A stretch of DNA of 15,018 bases from JAVBNJ01 sp031551625 (GTDB lineage: Bacteria; Bacteroidota; Bacteroidia; Bacteroidales; UBA932). Location: positions 1 to 15,018 of the forward strand of contig JAVBNJ010000051.1 in NCBI GenBank assembly GCA_031551625.1. The letters are read 5' to 3'. Position 1 is the stretch's first letter. Each line of letters starts with the position of its first letter. Below the pieces are notes generated by a model that was given only the letters and a program-made list of their open reading frames with translations, was not told where the DNA came from and made no database searches. Positions 7,712-14,034 of this stretch are shown here, in pieces. Made by a program: the position numbers and the translations under genes.

Positions 7712-7719
7712 CAAAGTTA
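7712..7719 (-). promoter_or_regulatory. Probable -7 element for the fused oxidoreductase gene
   Basis: The minus strand reads TAACTTTG, a full match to TAnnTTTG, about 58 nt upstream of the oxidoreductase ATG. No clear TTG is found 19-20 nt further upstream, so the promoter is only half supported. It lies in the 96-nt gap after the DUF2851 gene, which suggests the oxidoreductase can be transcribed separately. Confidence 0.42.
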
Positions 7720-7750
7720 GAAAATTTTTCGATACGTTGTATTTTGTCGC

Positions 7751-9016
7751 TTATTTTTTTAACAAACCCGCACCAATAGCGCATTTCAAACACTGCTTCC
7801 TGTCGCAATAGTCTGTTTTGAGTTGAATCAATGCCTGAGTATAAAAGGCATTATCGGGTTTCACTCCCGCCTGCTCCCACCCGGTTGTGATATGGTTTTT
7901 CTCGGGTGGCAAAGCTTCCAATAATTCCACGGTGTGCTCACACAGTGTCTCGGCGGCCTGGCGGCGGCCATAGGCAAAGAGAAACGGAACGATAAGATTT
8001 ATGATTATAAGTTGTACGGACATTTCTCCCAATTTTTTCGGAGATTCCTGCGATTCTTTGGTAAACGTATAATGGGTATCCCAATAGGACGAAGCCTGCA
8101 CATCAAATAAACTATATAAATCATCAACTGTGCGAAAGCCTGTAATCTTATCTATCAACTGCTCGGAACGGTGTAATAACATTGCCAACTGGGCAATGCG
8201 CACCGTCGGGAAGTTGGTAGGCCGCAAGCGCAAAAATTTCCATAGATGCGGTTCTATTGGTGTAAGTAGAAATTTAGTTTGTAAGAAATCATATTCCCTT
8301 TGTAACGCTTGCTGATAATCGTCTTTTGGGGTACCTTGCAACAGGCCGGATTGACCGAACAGCAAAGCCTCCATTTGTAACAGGGAATGGCGATGCTTAC
8401 CAATTACCACTAACGGTGTGGCTTTGGCCAGCAACTCGAACGGCACGGCATTCACTCCAAATCCGAACGTACGAAACAGTAATTGATAAAATGCTTCGCG
8501 CCAATCGCCTTGCGTAGCTTCAAGTACATCGAACACTTGTTGTGCCTTACGCTCCAAACGTTCGACCAGCAAACGGCTCAAAAAATGTTTGATACGGAAT
8601 AATTCTATCTGCGCGACCTCCTGCTTGCACGCTATCCATTCGACCGATTGCAACAAGGCGTCGTAGCGTGTTTCCAGATTTTTATCGTAATGCAACACCA
8701 ACGTGGGCAGCAACTCGCCGGTGGCGCGGGCTACAGGCGTATCGTTTTCTTTTACGACATGCAGAATTACATTATCGTAGGCTTTATTAGCACCGTGAAC
8801 ATGGCGTTGCCAGTCCGAGGCACGCACATGCAACTCCACATTCCCAGCCCATAGCGTATCGCCAATTTTGATTTTTGCATTGAAAAAATCAGGACCGGCA
8901 TCGGTGTTGTGTTGTCCGGGCGACACTATTTCCAGCGGTTCACCCGCTGCCGTGCGCAAGGCCGATTTATCGAACAAGCCATATTCCCAAAGGAAGTGTA
9001 AAAAATCTTCTTTCAT
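7751..9016 (-). CDS. DUF2851 family protein
   Basis: A 421-aa soluble protein whose N-terminus (MKEDFLHFLWEYGLFD, then SPGQHNTDAGPDFFNAKI and GNVELHVRASDW) is characteristic of DUF2851 (PF11013), a family I associate mainly with Bacteroidetes and whose function is unknown. The conserved block contains GPDF (Asp43), Glu61-Leu-His63 and His86 in VILHVVKEND. The middle is helical. The C-terminus carries a cysteine group, CDRKQCLKCAIG (C-x4-C-x2-C), that could hold metal. It follows the DUF4010 gene after 26 nt and so probably belongs to the CYTH-DUF4010-DUF2851 operon. The PD...ExH arrangement recalls PD-(D/E)xK nucleases, but this is a speculative reading. Confidence 0.88.
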   Translation of the reverse strand: MKEDFLHFLWEYGLFDKSALRTAAGEPLEIVSPGQHNTDAGPDFFNAKIKIGDTLWAGNVELHVRASDWQRHVHGANKAYDNVILHVVKENDTPVARATGELLPTLVLHYDKNLETRYDALLQSVEWIACKQEVAQIELFRIKHFLSRLLVERLERKAQQVFDVLEATQGDWREAFYQLLFRTFGFGVNAVPFELLAKATPLVVIGKHRHSLLQMEALLFGQSGLLQGTPKDDYQQALQREYDFLQTKFLLTPIEPHLWKFLRLRPTNFPTVRIAQLAMLLHRSEQLIDKITGFRTVDDLYSLFDVQASSYWDTHYTFTKESQESPKKLGEMSVQLIIINLIVPFLFAYGRRQAAETLCEHTVELLEALPPEKNHITTGWEQAGVKPDNAFYTQALIQLKTDYCDRKQCLKCAIGAGLLKK

Positions 9017-9042
9017 AGGATAATAGTTTTATAAAGTTTTGA

Positions 9043-10332
9043 TTATACTAAAAACAGCAATACAAAGTTGACAACTGCTGCTATCGAAAAACCGGTAATC
9101 AACGGTTTGTGATTTATTTTTGCACCCAGCGTCAAGGCATAAATCATTTTTACGACATTGTTGCTGAAGGTAGCACAAAGCGTTGCCGAAGCCACGGCAG
9201 CAGCCGTTACGGCATAGCTTCCCTGAAATAAGTTAGTGATAAACGGTGTGATATCGGTAACCCCCATGGCAAATGCCAACACGCGCAACCCTGCTGTGCC
9301 AAACTCTTGAATGGTATAATAAGTGACAATAGTCGATACAATAAAGAGCAACGCAAAAATCAACGCCACTTTAAATTCCAACGGATTCTTGTCGTCATGT
9401 ACGTCGCCTATTTCTTGTACTTGTTCGGGTGTAAGCGTTTTATAATAATAAATTGCAATACCGGCACCCATTGTTACCAGGAATAATAGTACAAAGTAAT
9501 ACCATGTTTGCGTAAACAACGACGTGTTAAAGATAAGCAGCAATACCATGATGCGCACAAACATCATGCCCGTAGCCATGATGATGGCGCCACTGTATTG
9601 ATACGACAGGTACGAAGGCGCCGTTTTGCTTTTCCTCGAAAGCACTATTGTAGTAGCTGTGCTGCTGTACAAGCCGCCCAGGATACCGGCCACCAATAAT
9701 CCCGACTTGCGGAACACAAATTTTTGCAACAAGTAACTGGCATACGACATCCCGGAAATAATGACTGTCGCCATCCACACGCTACGCGGCGTGAGATTGA
9801 TATTTTCAAAAATACGATCGTCGGGTAAAATGGGCAGCACAATACCGGCAATAATGATAAACTTGGCAAGTGTAATAAACTCGTCGTTGTTCATACGGCT
9901 GGCAAAGGAAATAAATGTTTCTTTCATTTCCGTAAGCACTAACACCACAACTAATACCAACAAACTGAATTCGATGGGCTGCGTCATTATCAATGCCGGA
10001 ATGCAATAGGTGATGCACGCAATCACAATAGTAGTAATGCCATAGCGGCGCAAGTGGTAGAGTTTGAAATAATAATAAAATGCCAGCAACAGTACTAATG
10101 CAGCACCGCCACAGCCCCAAAAAATTTTGGTAGTGGGGTCGATAATATAGAGCACATAACTAAGTATACCTATCAATGTAAATGTGCGGTCGGAACCGAA
10201 GAATGCTTCATTCTCCTCCCTCTTTAGTTGCAAGCGCCGCTGCGAAAGCCCTATTACCAACGAAAATGTAACAACCAGAAATAGCTGGATATAATTTTCG
10301 GGAATATGTATACTGCTAAAAAATTGTTCCAT
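9043..10332 (-). CDS. MgtC/SapB-type integral membrane protein with DUF4010 domain
   Basis: A 429-aa polytopic inner-membrane protein with roughly a dozen hydrophobic segments spread over the whole length. The N-terminal third resembles MgtC/SapB proteins: a first helix ending FSLVIGLSQRRLQ (about 23-35), then a glycine/arginine motif GSDRTFTLIGILSY (about 46-59). The remainder matches DUF4010, with the small-residue-rich helices GLLVAGILGGLYSSTATT and, near residue 380, AAAVASATLCATFSNN. MgtC proteins are linked to magnesium limitation and ATP synthase control; for this longer MgtC-DUF4010 class the function is not established, and a transport role is only a guess. It begins 22 nt after the CYTH gene and is followed after 26 nt by the DUF2851 gene. 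The alternating hydrophobic reading frame leaves little doubt that it is a real gene. Confidence 0.88.
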   Translation of the reverse strand: MEQFFSSIHIPENYIQLFLVVTFSLVIGLSQRRLQLKREENEAFFGSDRTFTLIGILSYVLYIIDPTTKIFWGCGGAALVLLLAFYYYFKLYHLRRYGITTIVIACITYCIPALIMTQPIEFSLLVLVVVLVLTEMKETFISFASRMNNDEFITLAKFIIIAGIVLPILPDDRIFENINLTPRSVWMATVIISGMSYASYLLQKFVFRKSGLLVAGILGGLYSSTATTIVLSRKSKTAPSYLSYQYSGAIIMATGMMFVRIMVLLLIFNTSLFTQTWYYFVLLFLVTMGAGIAIYYYKTLTPEQVQEIGDVHDDKNPLEFKVALIFALLFIVSTIVTYYTIQEFGTAGLRVLAFAMGVTDITPFITNLFQGSYAVTAAAVASATLCATFSNNVVKMIYALTLGAKINHKPLITGFSIAAVVNFVLLFLV

Positions 10333-10354
10333 ATTATATATATTAACTAATAAA

Positions 10355-10828
10355 TTAGTTTATCCATTTTGTAAACGGTAATTTACTCAACGCGGCATTG
10401 TAGTAACAACTGTCGCCGGTAACTTCTACCCCCAACCATGCAGGCTTTACAAATACCGTATCTTCGGTTGGTAATTCGATCTCCGCAATTACGAGGCCTT
10501 CGTTTTCGCCATGAAAGATATCCACTTCATACACATAATCGCCCACAGGAACCAAGTGGCGCATTTTCTCTATCACACCGGGTTCACATAGTTTCAACAA
10601 CTCTTCTGCTTCGCTTAATGCAATTTCTTTTTCAAATTCATAGCGCGATATACCCGGTGCAGTCGACACTCCTTTTATAGTCAGAAAACCTTGGTCGCCC
10701 TTGATGCGCACACGCACCGTACGTTCCGGTACCGACGACAGATAACCTTGCACAATACGCATAGCGCTTGTTACAAACGGACAGAAGTCTCCCTGCACTA
10801 AAAATTTACGTTCTATTTCCTGCGCCAT
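10355..10828 (-). CDS. CYTH-domain triphosphate tunnel metalloenzyme
   Basis: A 157-aa single-domain protein of the CYTH superfamily. It opens with the signature ExExK: Glu4, Glu6, Lys8 in AQEIERKFLV. This is followed by beta strands with alternating basic residues, including TVRVRIKGDQGFLTIKG (about 37-53) and the acidic strands YEVDIFHGENEGLVIAEIELP (split at about 117-138), which together would line the tunnel that binds triphosphate and divalent metal. Bacterial relatives of this size (NE1496/YgiF-like, CthTTM) are mostly tripolyphosphatases; adenylate cyclase or thiamine-triphosphatase activity is also known in the family, so the substrate cannot be fixed here. It is the first gene of a likely operon with the DUF4010 and DUF2851 genes, beginning just after the rny terminator. 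Confidence 0.92.
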   Translation of the reverse strand: MAQEIERKFLVQGDFCPFVTSAMRIVQGYLSSVPERTVRVRIKGDQGFLTIKGVSTAPGISRYEFEKEIALSEAEELLKLCEPGVIEKMRHLVPVGDYVYEVDIFHGENEGLVIAEIELPTEDTVFVKPAWLGVEVTGDSCYYNAALSKLPFTKWIN

Positions 10829-10845
10829 AATTCACAAAAAGTTTG

Positions 10846-10853
10846 TAAAGATA
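10846..10853 (-). promoter_or_regulatory. Possible -7 element for the CYTH operon
   Basis: The minus strand reads TATCTTTA, one mismatch from TAnnTTTG, 18 nt upstream of the CYTH ATG and just past the T-run of the rny terminator. The -33 position would fall inside the terminator hairpin (a TTTC there). It is weak on sequence alone, but a start is needed here because the upstream gene has a strong terminator. Confidence 0.33.
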
Positions 10854-10854
10854 T

Positions 10855-10890
10855 AAAAAAGACCTGACAGAAAGAAACTTCTGCCAGGTC
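10855..10890 (-). terminator. Rho-independent terminator of rny
   Basis: On the minus strand, beginning 26 nt after the rny stop, the arms GACCTGGCAGAA and TTCTGTCAGGTC pair over 12 positions with one mismatch around a short loop, and a run of T follows (10855-10860). This is a classical intrinsic terminator separating rny from the CYTH operon. Confidence 0.88.
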
Positions 10891-10915
10891 ATTTATTTCA
10901 ACTAATACGCGCGTT

Positions 10916-12457
10916 CTATTTGGCAAAACTTACCGCACGTGTTTCGCGGATAACCGTTACTTTCACTTGCCCCGGATACGTCATTTCGTCCTGTATTTTC
11001 TTGGCAATATCTTGCGAAAGCGTTTCTGCATCCTGGTCGGATACTTTTTCACTGCCTACAATCACGCGCAACTCGCGGCCTGCCTGAATAGCATACGTTT
11101 TCGTCACTCCATTGTGTTCCAACGCCAGGTTTTCCAAATCTTTCAATCGTTTGATATACGATTCTACCACCTCGCGGCGAGCACCGGGGCGGGCGCCCGA
11201 AATGGCATCGCACACCAGCACCAGCGGCGAAATGATCGATGTCATTTCCGTTTCCTCGTGGTGGGCACCAATGGCATTACAAATTTCCGGTTTCTCTTTG
11301 TATTTCTCGGCCAGTCGCATACCCAGCAATGCATGCGGCAATTCGGGATCTTCGTCCGACACTTTTCCGATGTCATGCAGCAATCCTGCACGCTTCGCCA
11401 CCTTAGGATTCAAGCCCAGTTCAGAGGCCATCACCGCACAAAGGTTGGCCACCTCGCGCGAGTGTTGCAACAGGTTCTGCCCGTACGACGAGCGGTATTT
11501 CATGCGGCCTACCAGACGAATCAACTCCGGATGCAGCCCGTGAACGCCCAGGTCAATAGCCGTACGTTTACCAACTTCTATAATTTCTTCTTCTACCTGT
11601 TTCTGAATTTTAGCTACCACTTCTTCGATACGCGCCGGATGGATACGGCCATCAGTTACCAATTGGTGCAACGCCAAGCGAGCCACTTCGCGGCGCACGG
11701 GGTCGAACGCCGAGAGCACAATGGCTTCGGGGGTATCGTCTACTACGATTTCCACACCTGTAGCAGCTTCGAGCGCACGGATATTGCGGCCTTCGCGGCC
11801 AATAATGCGGCCCTTCATCTCGTCGTTTTCAATATGGAACGAGGTAACTGCATTCTCAATTGTCGATTCTTGCGCCACCCGTTGCAACGCCATAATCACA
11901 ATGCGCTTGGCCTCTTTCGAGGCATTGAGCCGCGCTTCGTCCATAATTTCGTTCACATACGACATGGCCTCGGTCTTGGCTTCTGCTTTCAGCGATTCTA
12001 CCATTTGGTTCTTAGCTTCCGAAGCGCTCATACCGGCAATGCTCTCCAACTTGTCGATCTGTTGGCGGCGGAGTTTTTCGTATTCTTCAATGCGCTTTTC
12101 CACAATTTCCATTTGGCTCGTCAAGTTCTCGCGCACGGCTTCGGTTTCCTTTTGCTTACGCTGCAAGTCGCCCTGTTGTTGGCTTAACTGGCCTTCGCGC
12201 TGTTTAAACTTATTCTCGGCCTGCGCCAGTTTCTGATTGCGTTCGTTCACTTGTTGTTCATGCTCGCTTTTCAGTTGCAGGAAATGTTCTTTTGCTTGCA
12301 GGTTCTTCTCTTTCTTCAAATTCTCGGCTTCTACTTCTGCTTCTTTGACAATGCGCAGGCGCTTCTTTTCGGTCATCGAATTGACGATAAAATAGGAAAG
12401 CCCGCCGCCAATAACTACTGCGGCTATAGAAACCAGTATGATTGTTAATGTACCCAT
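10916..12457 (-). CDS. rny: Ribonuclease Y
   Basis: Membrane-anchored endoribonuclease that starts decay of many mRNAs. The 513-aa length is typical. An N-terminal transmembrane helix (about 4-25, TIILVSIAAVVIGGGLSYFI) is followed by a long charged coiled coil (about 30-160). Next is a KH RNA-binding domain with the GRIIGREGRNIR motif (216-227) and ATGVEIVVDDTPEAIVLS. An HD phosphohydrolase domain follows (about 325-425) with the metal-binding pair His361-Asp362 in AGLLHDIGK. The C-terminal domain ends QVKVTVIRETRAVSFAK, normal for the family. It lies downstream of zapA, an arrangement I regard as common in Bacteroidetes, with a structured RNA candidate between them. The long open frame on the opposite strand is only a codon-bias shadow. 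Confidence 0.97.
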   Translation of the reverse strand: MGTLTIILVSIAAVVIGGGLSYFIVNSMTEKKRLRIVKEAEVEAENLKKEKNLQAKEHFLQLKSEHEQQVNERNQKLAQAENKFKQREGQLSQQQGDLQRKQKETEAVRENLTSQMEIVEKRIEEYEKLRRQQIDKLESIAGMSASEAKNQMVESLKAEAKTEAMSYVNEIMDEARLNASKEAKRIVIMALQRVAQESTIENAVTSFHIENDEMKGRIIGREGRNIRALEAATGVEIVVDDTPEAIVLSAFDPVRREVARLALHQLVTDGRIHPARIEEVVAKIQKQVEEEIIEVGKRTAIDLGVHGLHPELIRLVGRMKYRSSYGQNLLQHSREVANLCAVMASELGLNPKVAKRAGLLHDIGKVSDEDPELPHALLGMRLAEKYKEKPEICNAIGAHHEETEMTSIISPLVLVCDAISGARPGARREVVESYIKRLKDLENLALEHNGVTKTYAIQAGRELRVIVGSEKVSDQDAETLSQDIAKKIQDEMTYPGQVKVTVIRETRAVSFAK

Positions 12458-12540
12458 GATTAAATTTATATATTTTTAAGTTGTGTTATCAAAAAAACCC
12501 ATATCGCCATGCCAATTTAACGAAAACCCTAAAAAATGTA

Positions 12541-12656
12541 TTTGTAGGAGCTGCCGGTTTAAATATTTCGAACGTCCAACGGCCCGCCGGCGGCGGACTC
12601 ACCATACCTCACGGCATGGCTACCAGGCCTGTTCTAGATACCCGAGCTTAACTCCA
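12541..12656 (-). ncRNA. Structured non-coding RNA candidate between zapA and rny, possibly 6S RNA
   Basis: The 285-nt gap between zapA and rny is not coding. On the minus strand the segment folds into an elongated RNA. GGAGUU (12655-12650) closes with AGCUCC (12552-12547), with further broken pairing inward. An unpaired A/U-rich region follows (AAAUAUUUAAA on the 3' side). GAAC/GUUC reclose the stem. A GNRA hairpin CCAUGCC-GUGA-GGUAUGG occupies 12619-12602, and a G+C-rich self-complementary hairpin centres on CCGCCGGCGG. A closed stem, large internal bubble and apical stems recall 6S RNA; Bacteroidetes have a divergent form (6S-Flavo), and 6S RNA lies beside zapA in several bacteria. I did not find a strong promoter or a T-run directly after the stem, so the ends are approximate and identity is unproven. 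The sequence from 12540 to 12458 is the A/T-rich rny leader. Confidence 0.42.
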
Positions 12657-12742
12657 TTAAATTAATAACTGTTGAGTTTCGCAAAGAGCATTTAGTGATA
12701 CGGGTTGCTATACCTCGTTAAAGGAACGCTAAATAGTGCGCA

Positions 12743-13042
12743 TTAACCGCCTATACTTTCCAGATAGCTGGTCAACTGTTGGTCTACCTGCCGGATCCCT
12801 TTCAGCACAGGCTCCATGTCAGTTGCCTCTTCATATTCCATGAGCCGCATCATAAACTGTAAAGCAGCCATCGACAAGGCATCCTGAATATCGCGATTAA
12901 CATAACGCTGTTGATATTGCATTATCTTTTCGTTGATGCGTTTGGCGGCTGCCCGGATTCGCTCCTCGTCGGCCATCGCTATCTTCAACGGATAAGTACG
13001 GTCGGCTACATTTATTTTTATGGAAAGTGTTCCGTCTTCCAT
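12743..13042 (-). CDS. zapA: Cell division protein ZapA
   Basis: A 99-aa small protein that binds FtsZ and cross-links its filaments at the division site. The N-terminal part has the ZapA pattern: short strands (LSIKINVADRTYPLKI, about 5-20) followed by DEERIRAAAKRINEKI (about 25-40), then a long amphipathic helix through QDALSMAALQFMMRLM and a coiled-coil tail to the C-terminus. Length and order of elements match the family. Its ATG is 2 nt past the stop of the upstream coiled-coil gene, so the two are co-translated. A structured RNA candidate and rny lie downstream. Confidence 0.93.
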   Translation of the reverse strand: MEDGTLSIKINVADRTYPLKIAMADEERIRAAAKRINEKIMQYQQRYVNRDIQDALSMAALQFMMRLMEYEEATDMEPVLKGIRQVDQQLTSYLESIGG

Positions 13043-13044
13043 TG

Positions 13045-13338
13045 CTATTTATTTAAAAGAGCCATGCATTTATCTATCTCGCGCACAATTCGTCCTATTT
13101 TCAATTTCGCATCGCGCGTATCTCCACTCGAAGCTTTAAAGGCATCGGCCAGTTGCAGCTTCTTGTTTTTTTCTTCCAATCCGGTAATTGTTTCATTCAG
13201 CCGCCCCACCAAGGCTTCCTGCTCGCCCAACGAAAACTGCAACGCATCGCGTTCTCTCTTCACGTACTCATAGGCACGCATCAAGCGCTGTATCTTTTCG
13301 TTTAAGCTAACAATCATATCTTGTTGTCCGGCAGACAT
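13045..13338 (-). CDS. Small coiled-coil protein, probable ZapA partner
   Basis: A 97-aa protein with no enzyme motif. Residues about 8-68 are strongly helical with heptad spacing and high charge (SLNEKIQRLMRAYEYVKRE, then LVGRLNETITGLEEKNKKL). A short second helix ends the chain (KLKIGRIVREIDKCMALLNK, about 79-97). There is no signal peptide or membrane helix. It is the first gene of the operon and lies 2 nt upstream of zapA, a tight pairing that suggests a division role similar in kind to ZapB (a short coiled-coil FtsZ-ring factor); homology to ZapB itself is not shown. A near-perfect promoter lies about 25-60 nt upstream. Real gene status is well supported by position and codon pattern; function is inference. 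Confidence 0.82.
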   Translation of the reverse strand: MSAGQQDMIVSLNEKIQRLMRAYEYVKRERDALQFSLGEQEALVGRLNETITGLEEKNKKLQLADAFKASSGDTRDAKLKIGRIVREIDKCMALLNK

Positions 13339-13366
13339 ATTACGCTAAATTACCTAAATTCTTTTG

Positions 13367-13398
13367 CAAAGATACAAAAAACAGTCAAGATATGCAAA
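13367..13398 (-). promoter_or_regulatory. Bacteroidetes-type promoter for the coiled-coil/zapA operon
   Basis: The minus strand has TTTG (13398-13395), 20 nt, then TATCTTTG (13374-13367), an excellent match to the Bacteroides consensus. Transcription would start near 13360, about 20 nt before the ATG of the coiled-coil gene. It lies downstream of the T-run that ends the upstream RNA candidate, so the two units look independent. Confidence 0.78.
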
Positions 13399-13474
13399 TG
13401 AGTTTAAGGTTTAAGATTCAAAATTACTTCGTGAGCTCGCAGGCTTGGTGCAAGATTCCGACAAGTGCACAAAC

Positions 13475-13746
13475 AAAAAGGAGAAGCGCCTTTCCTGCTT
13501 TTTCCCGCGCACCCGTCGGTGCCCGTTTGTTTACAAGCGCTTCTCCAAATCCAGTAAAATTGAAAACGTGATACATTATTCTTTATGCTTCTAACTGAGG
13601 CCTAGAGAACCCGTAACGAAGCAAACAACGTATCACGTTTCGCTTACGTCTTTTTCCTTGTTACAAAAATTCTCTAGTTTCAGTTAAAGTACTAAAGTCG
13701 TAAATTATATTACTAATTTAATTTGGTCTAATGATGTGAAAGAACG
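13475..13746 (-). ncRNA. Candidate independent structured RNA gene with pseudoknot (about 270 nt)
   Basis: Between its own promoter (13753-13782) and a T-run (13475-13479) the minus strand holds nested and crossing helices. P1: TAACTGA (13686-13680) with TCAGTTA (13598-13592), and CTAGAGAA (13677-13670) with TTCTCTAG (13609-13602). P2, inside P1: CGTAA (13648-13644) plus CGAA (13642-13639) with TTCGTTACG (13620-13612). P3: the P2 loop ACGTGATAC (13638-13630) with GTATCACGT (13574-13566), up to 11 bp if P2 frays, which crosses P1 and P2 and so forms a pseudoknot. P4: GGAGAAGCGC (13546-13537) with GCGCTTCTCC (13489-13480), enclosing a small GCACC/GGTGC hairpin. I do not recognise a known family; tmRNA, RNase P and SRP hallmarks are absent. 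A 50-codon frame at 13424-13576 overlaps it but is not convincing. Confidence 0.52.
13480..13546 (-). terminator. Long stem followed by T-run, probable terminator of the RNA candidate
   Basis: Exact 10-bp arms GGAGAAGCGC and GCGCTTCTCC are followed on the minus strand by TTTTT (13479-13475). The 47-nt loop is long for a terminator but contains its own hairpin (GCACC 13522-13518 reading as GCACC/GGTGC around GACG). No T-run follows on the plus strand, which fixes the orientation. It also shields the zapA operon promoter from upstream transcription. Confidence 0.5.
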
Positions 13747-13752
13747 TGTGTA

Positions 13753-13782
13753 CAAAGGTACAAAAAAAACAGAAACAGCCAA
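13753..13782 (-). promoter_or_regulatory. Bacteroidetes-type promoter for the structured RNA candidate
   Basis: The minus strand has TTG (13782-13780), exactly 19 nt, then TACCTTTG (13760-13753), a full match to the Bacteroides consensus. Transcription would start near 13746. No convincing protein gene follows before the T-run at 13475, so the product is probably RNA. Confidence 0.72.
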
Positions 13783-13921
13783 CGTCTACTTAGAAAAGAG
13801 CGTAAAGGGAGGCTTGTGATAGGTTTCAACCTTTCGTTGGTTGTGTTTGTAAGATTACAACTAAATTCATACACTATTTAACTAATTTATTCGTTTATTT
13901 TTATCCATTAGCCGCCATATC

Positions 13922-13984
13922 GCAGGCACAGCCTGCTTGGATAGAAGGACCGAGGCCGGAGCCTCGGCCCAACCGGGGTACCCC
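13922..13984. repeat. Cluster of three G+C-rich palindromes (REP-like element)
   Basis: Within an A/T-rich spacer, three hairpins lie in a row: GCAGGC-ACA-GCCTGC (13922-13936), CCGAGGC-CGGA-GCCTCGG (13950-13967) and GGGGTACCCC (13975-13984). The cluster begins about 50 nt past the stop of the surface-protein gene. It could end that transcript, but no T-run directly follows the hairpins on the minus strand. The composition is unlike its surroundings, as in extragenic palindromic (REP) sequences; copies elsewhere in the genome cannot be checked here. A lesser palindrome AGGTTTCAACCT is at 13821-13832. The remainder of 13783-14034 shows nothing else I can name. Confidence 0.55.
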
Positions 13985-14034
13985 CGCCGATGGGAAGATT
14001 TTTTAGTCTTAGTTGCATTTGCTAATTGAACTTA

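Noticed and set aside
10967..12187. Open frame of 406 codons on the plus strand opposite rny
   Set aside because: It lies wholly antisense to a clear ribonuclease Y gene, shows no recognisable domain and has the composition of a codon-bias shadow (rich in His, Arg, Phe and Gln).
11721..12236. Second long plus-strand frame of 171 codons opposite rny
   Set aside because: It also lies inside rny, in another frame, and is rich in Ser, with no domain; it is an antisense shadow.
12541..12656. tRNA gene suggested by a GTTCGAAAT T-loop-like string
   Set aside because: The bases around the string do not form a 5-bp T arm, and there is no anticodon arm or 7-bp acceptor stem in the right register.
13552..13746. 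Hammerhead or other self-cleaving ribozyme in the structured spacer
   Set aside because: I looked for the hammerhead core (CUGANGA with GAAA) on both strands and did not find it; the crossing helices do not match a ribozyme I know.
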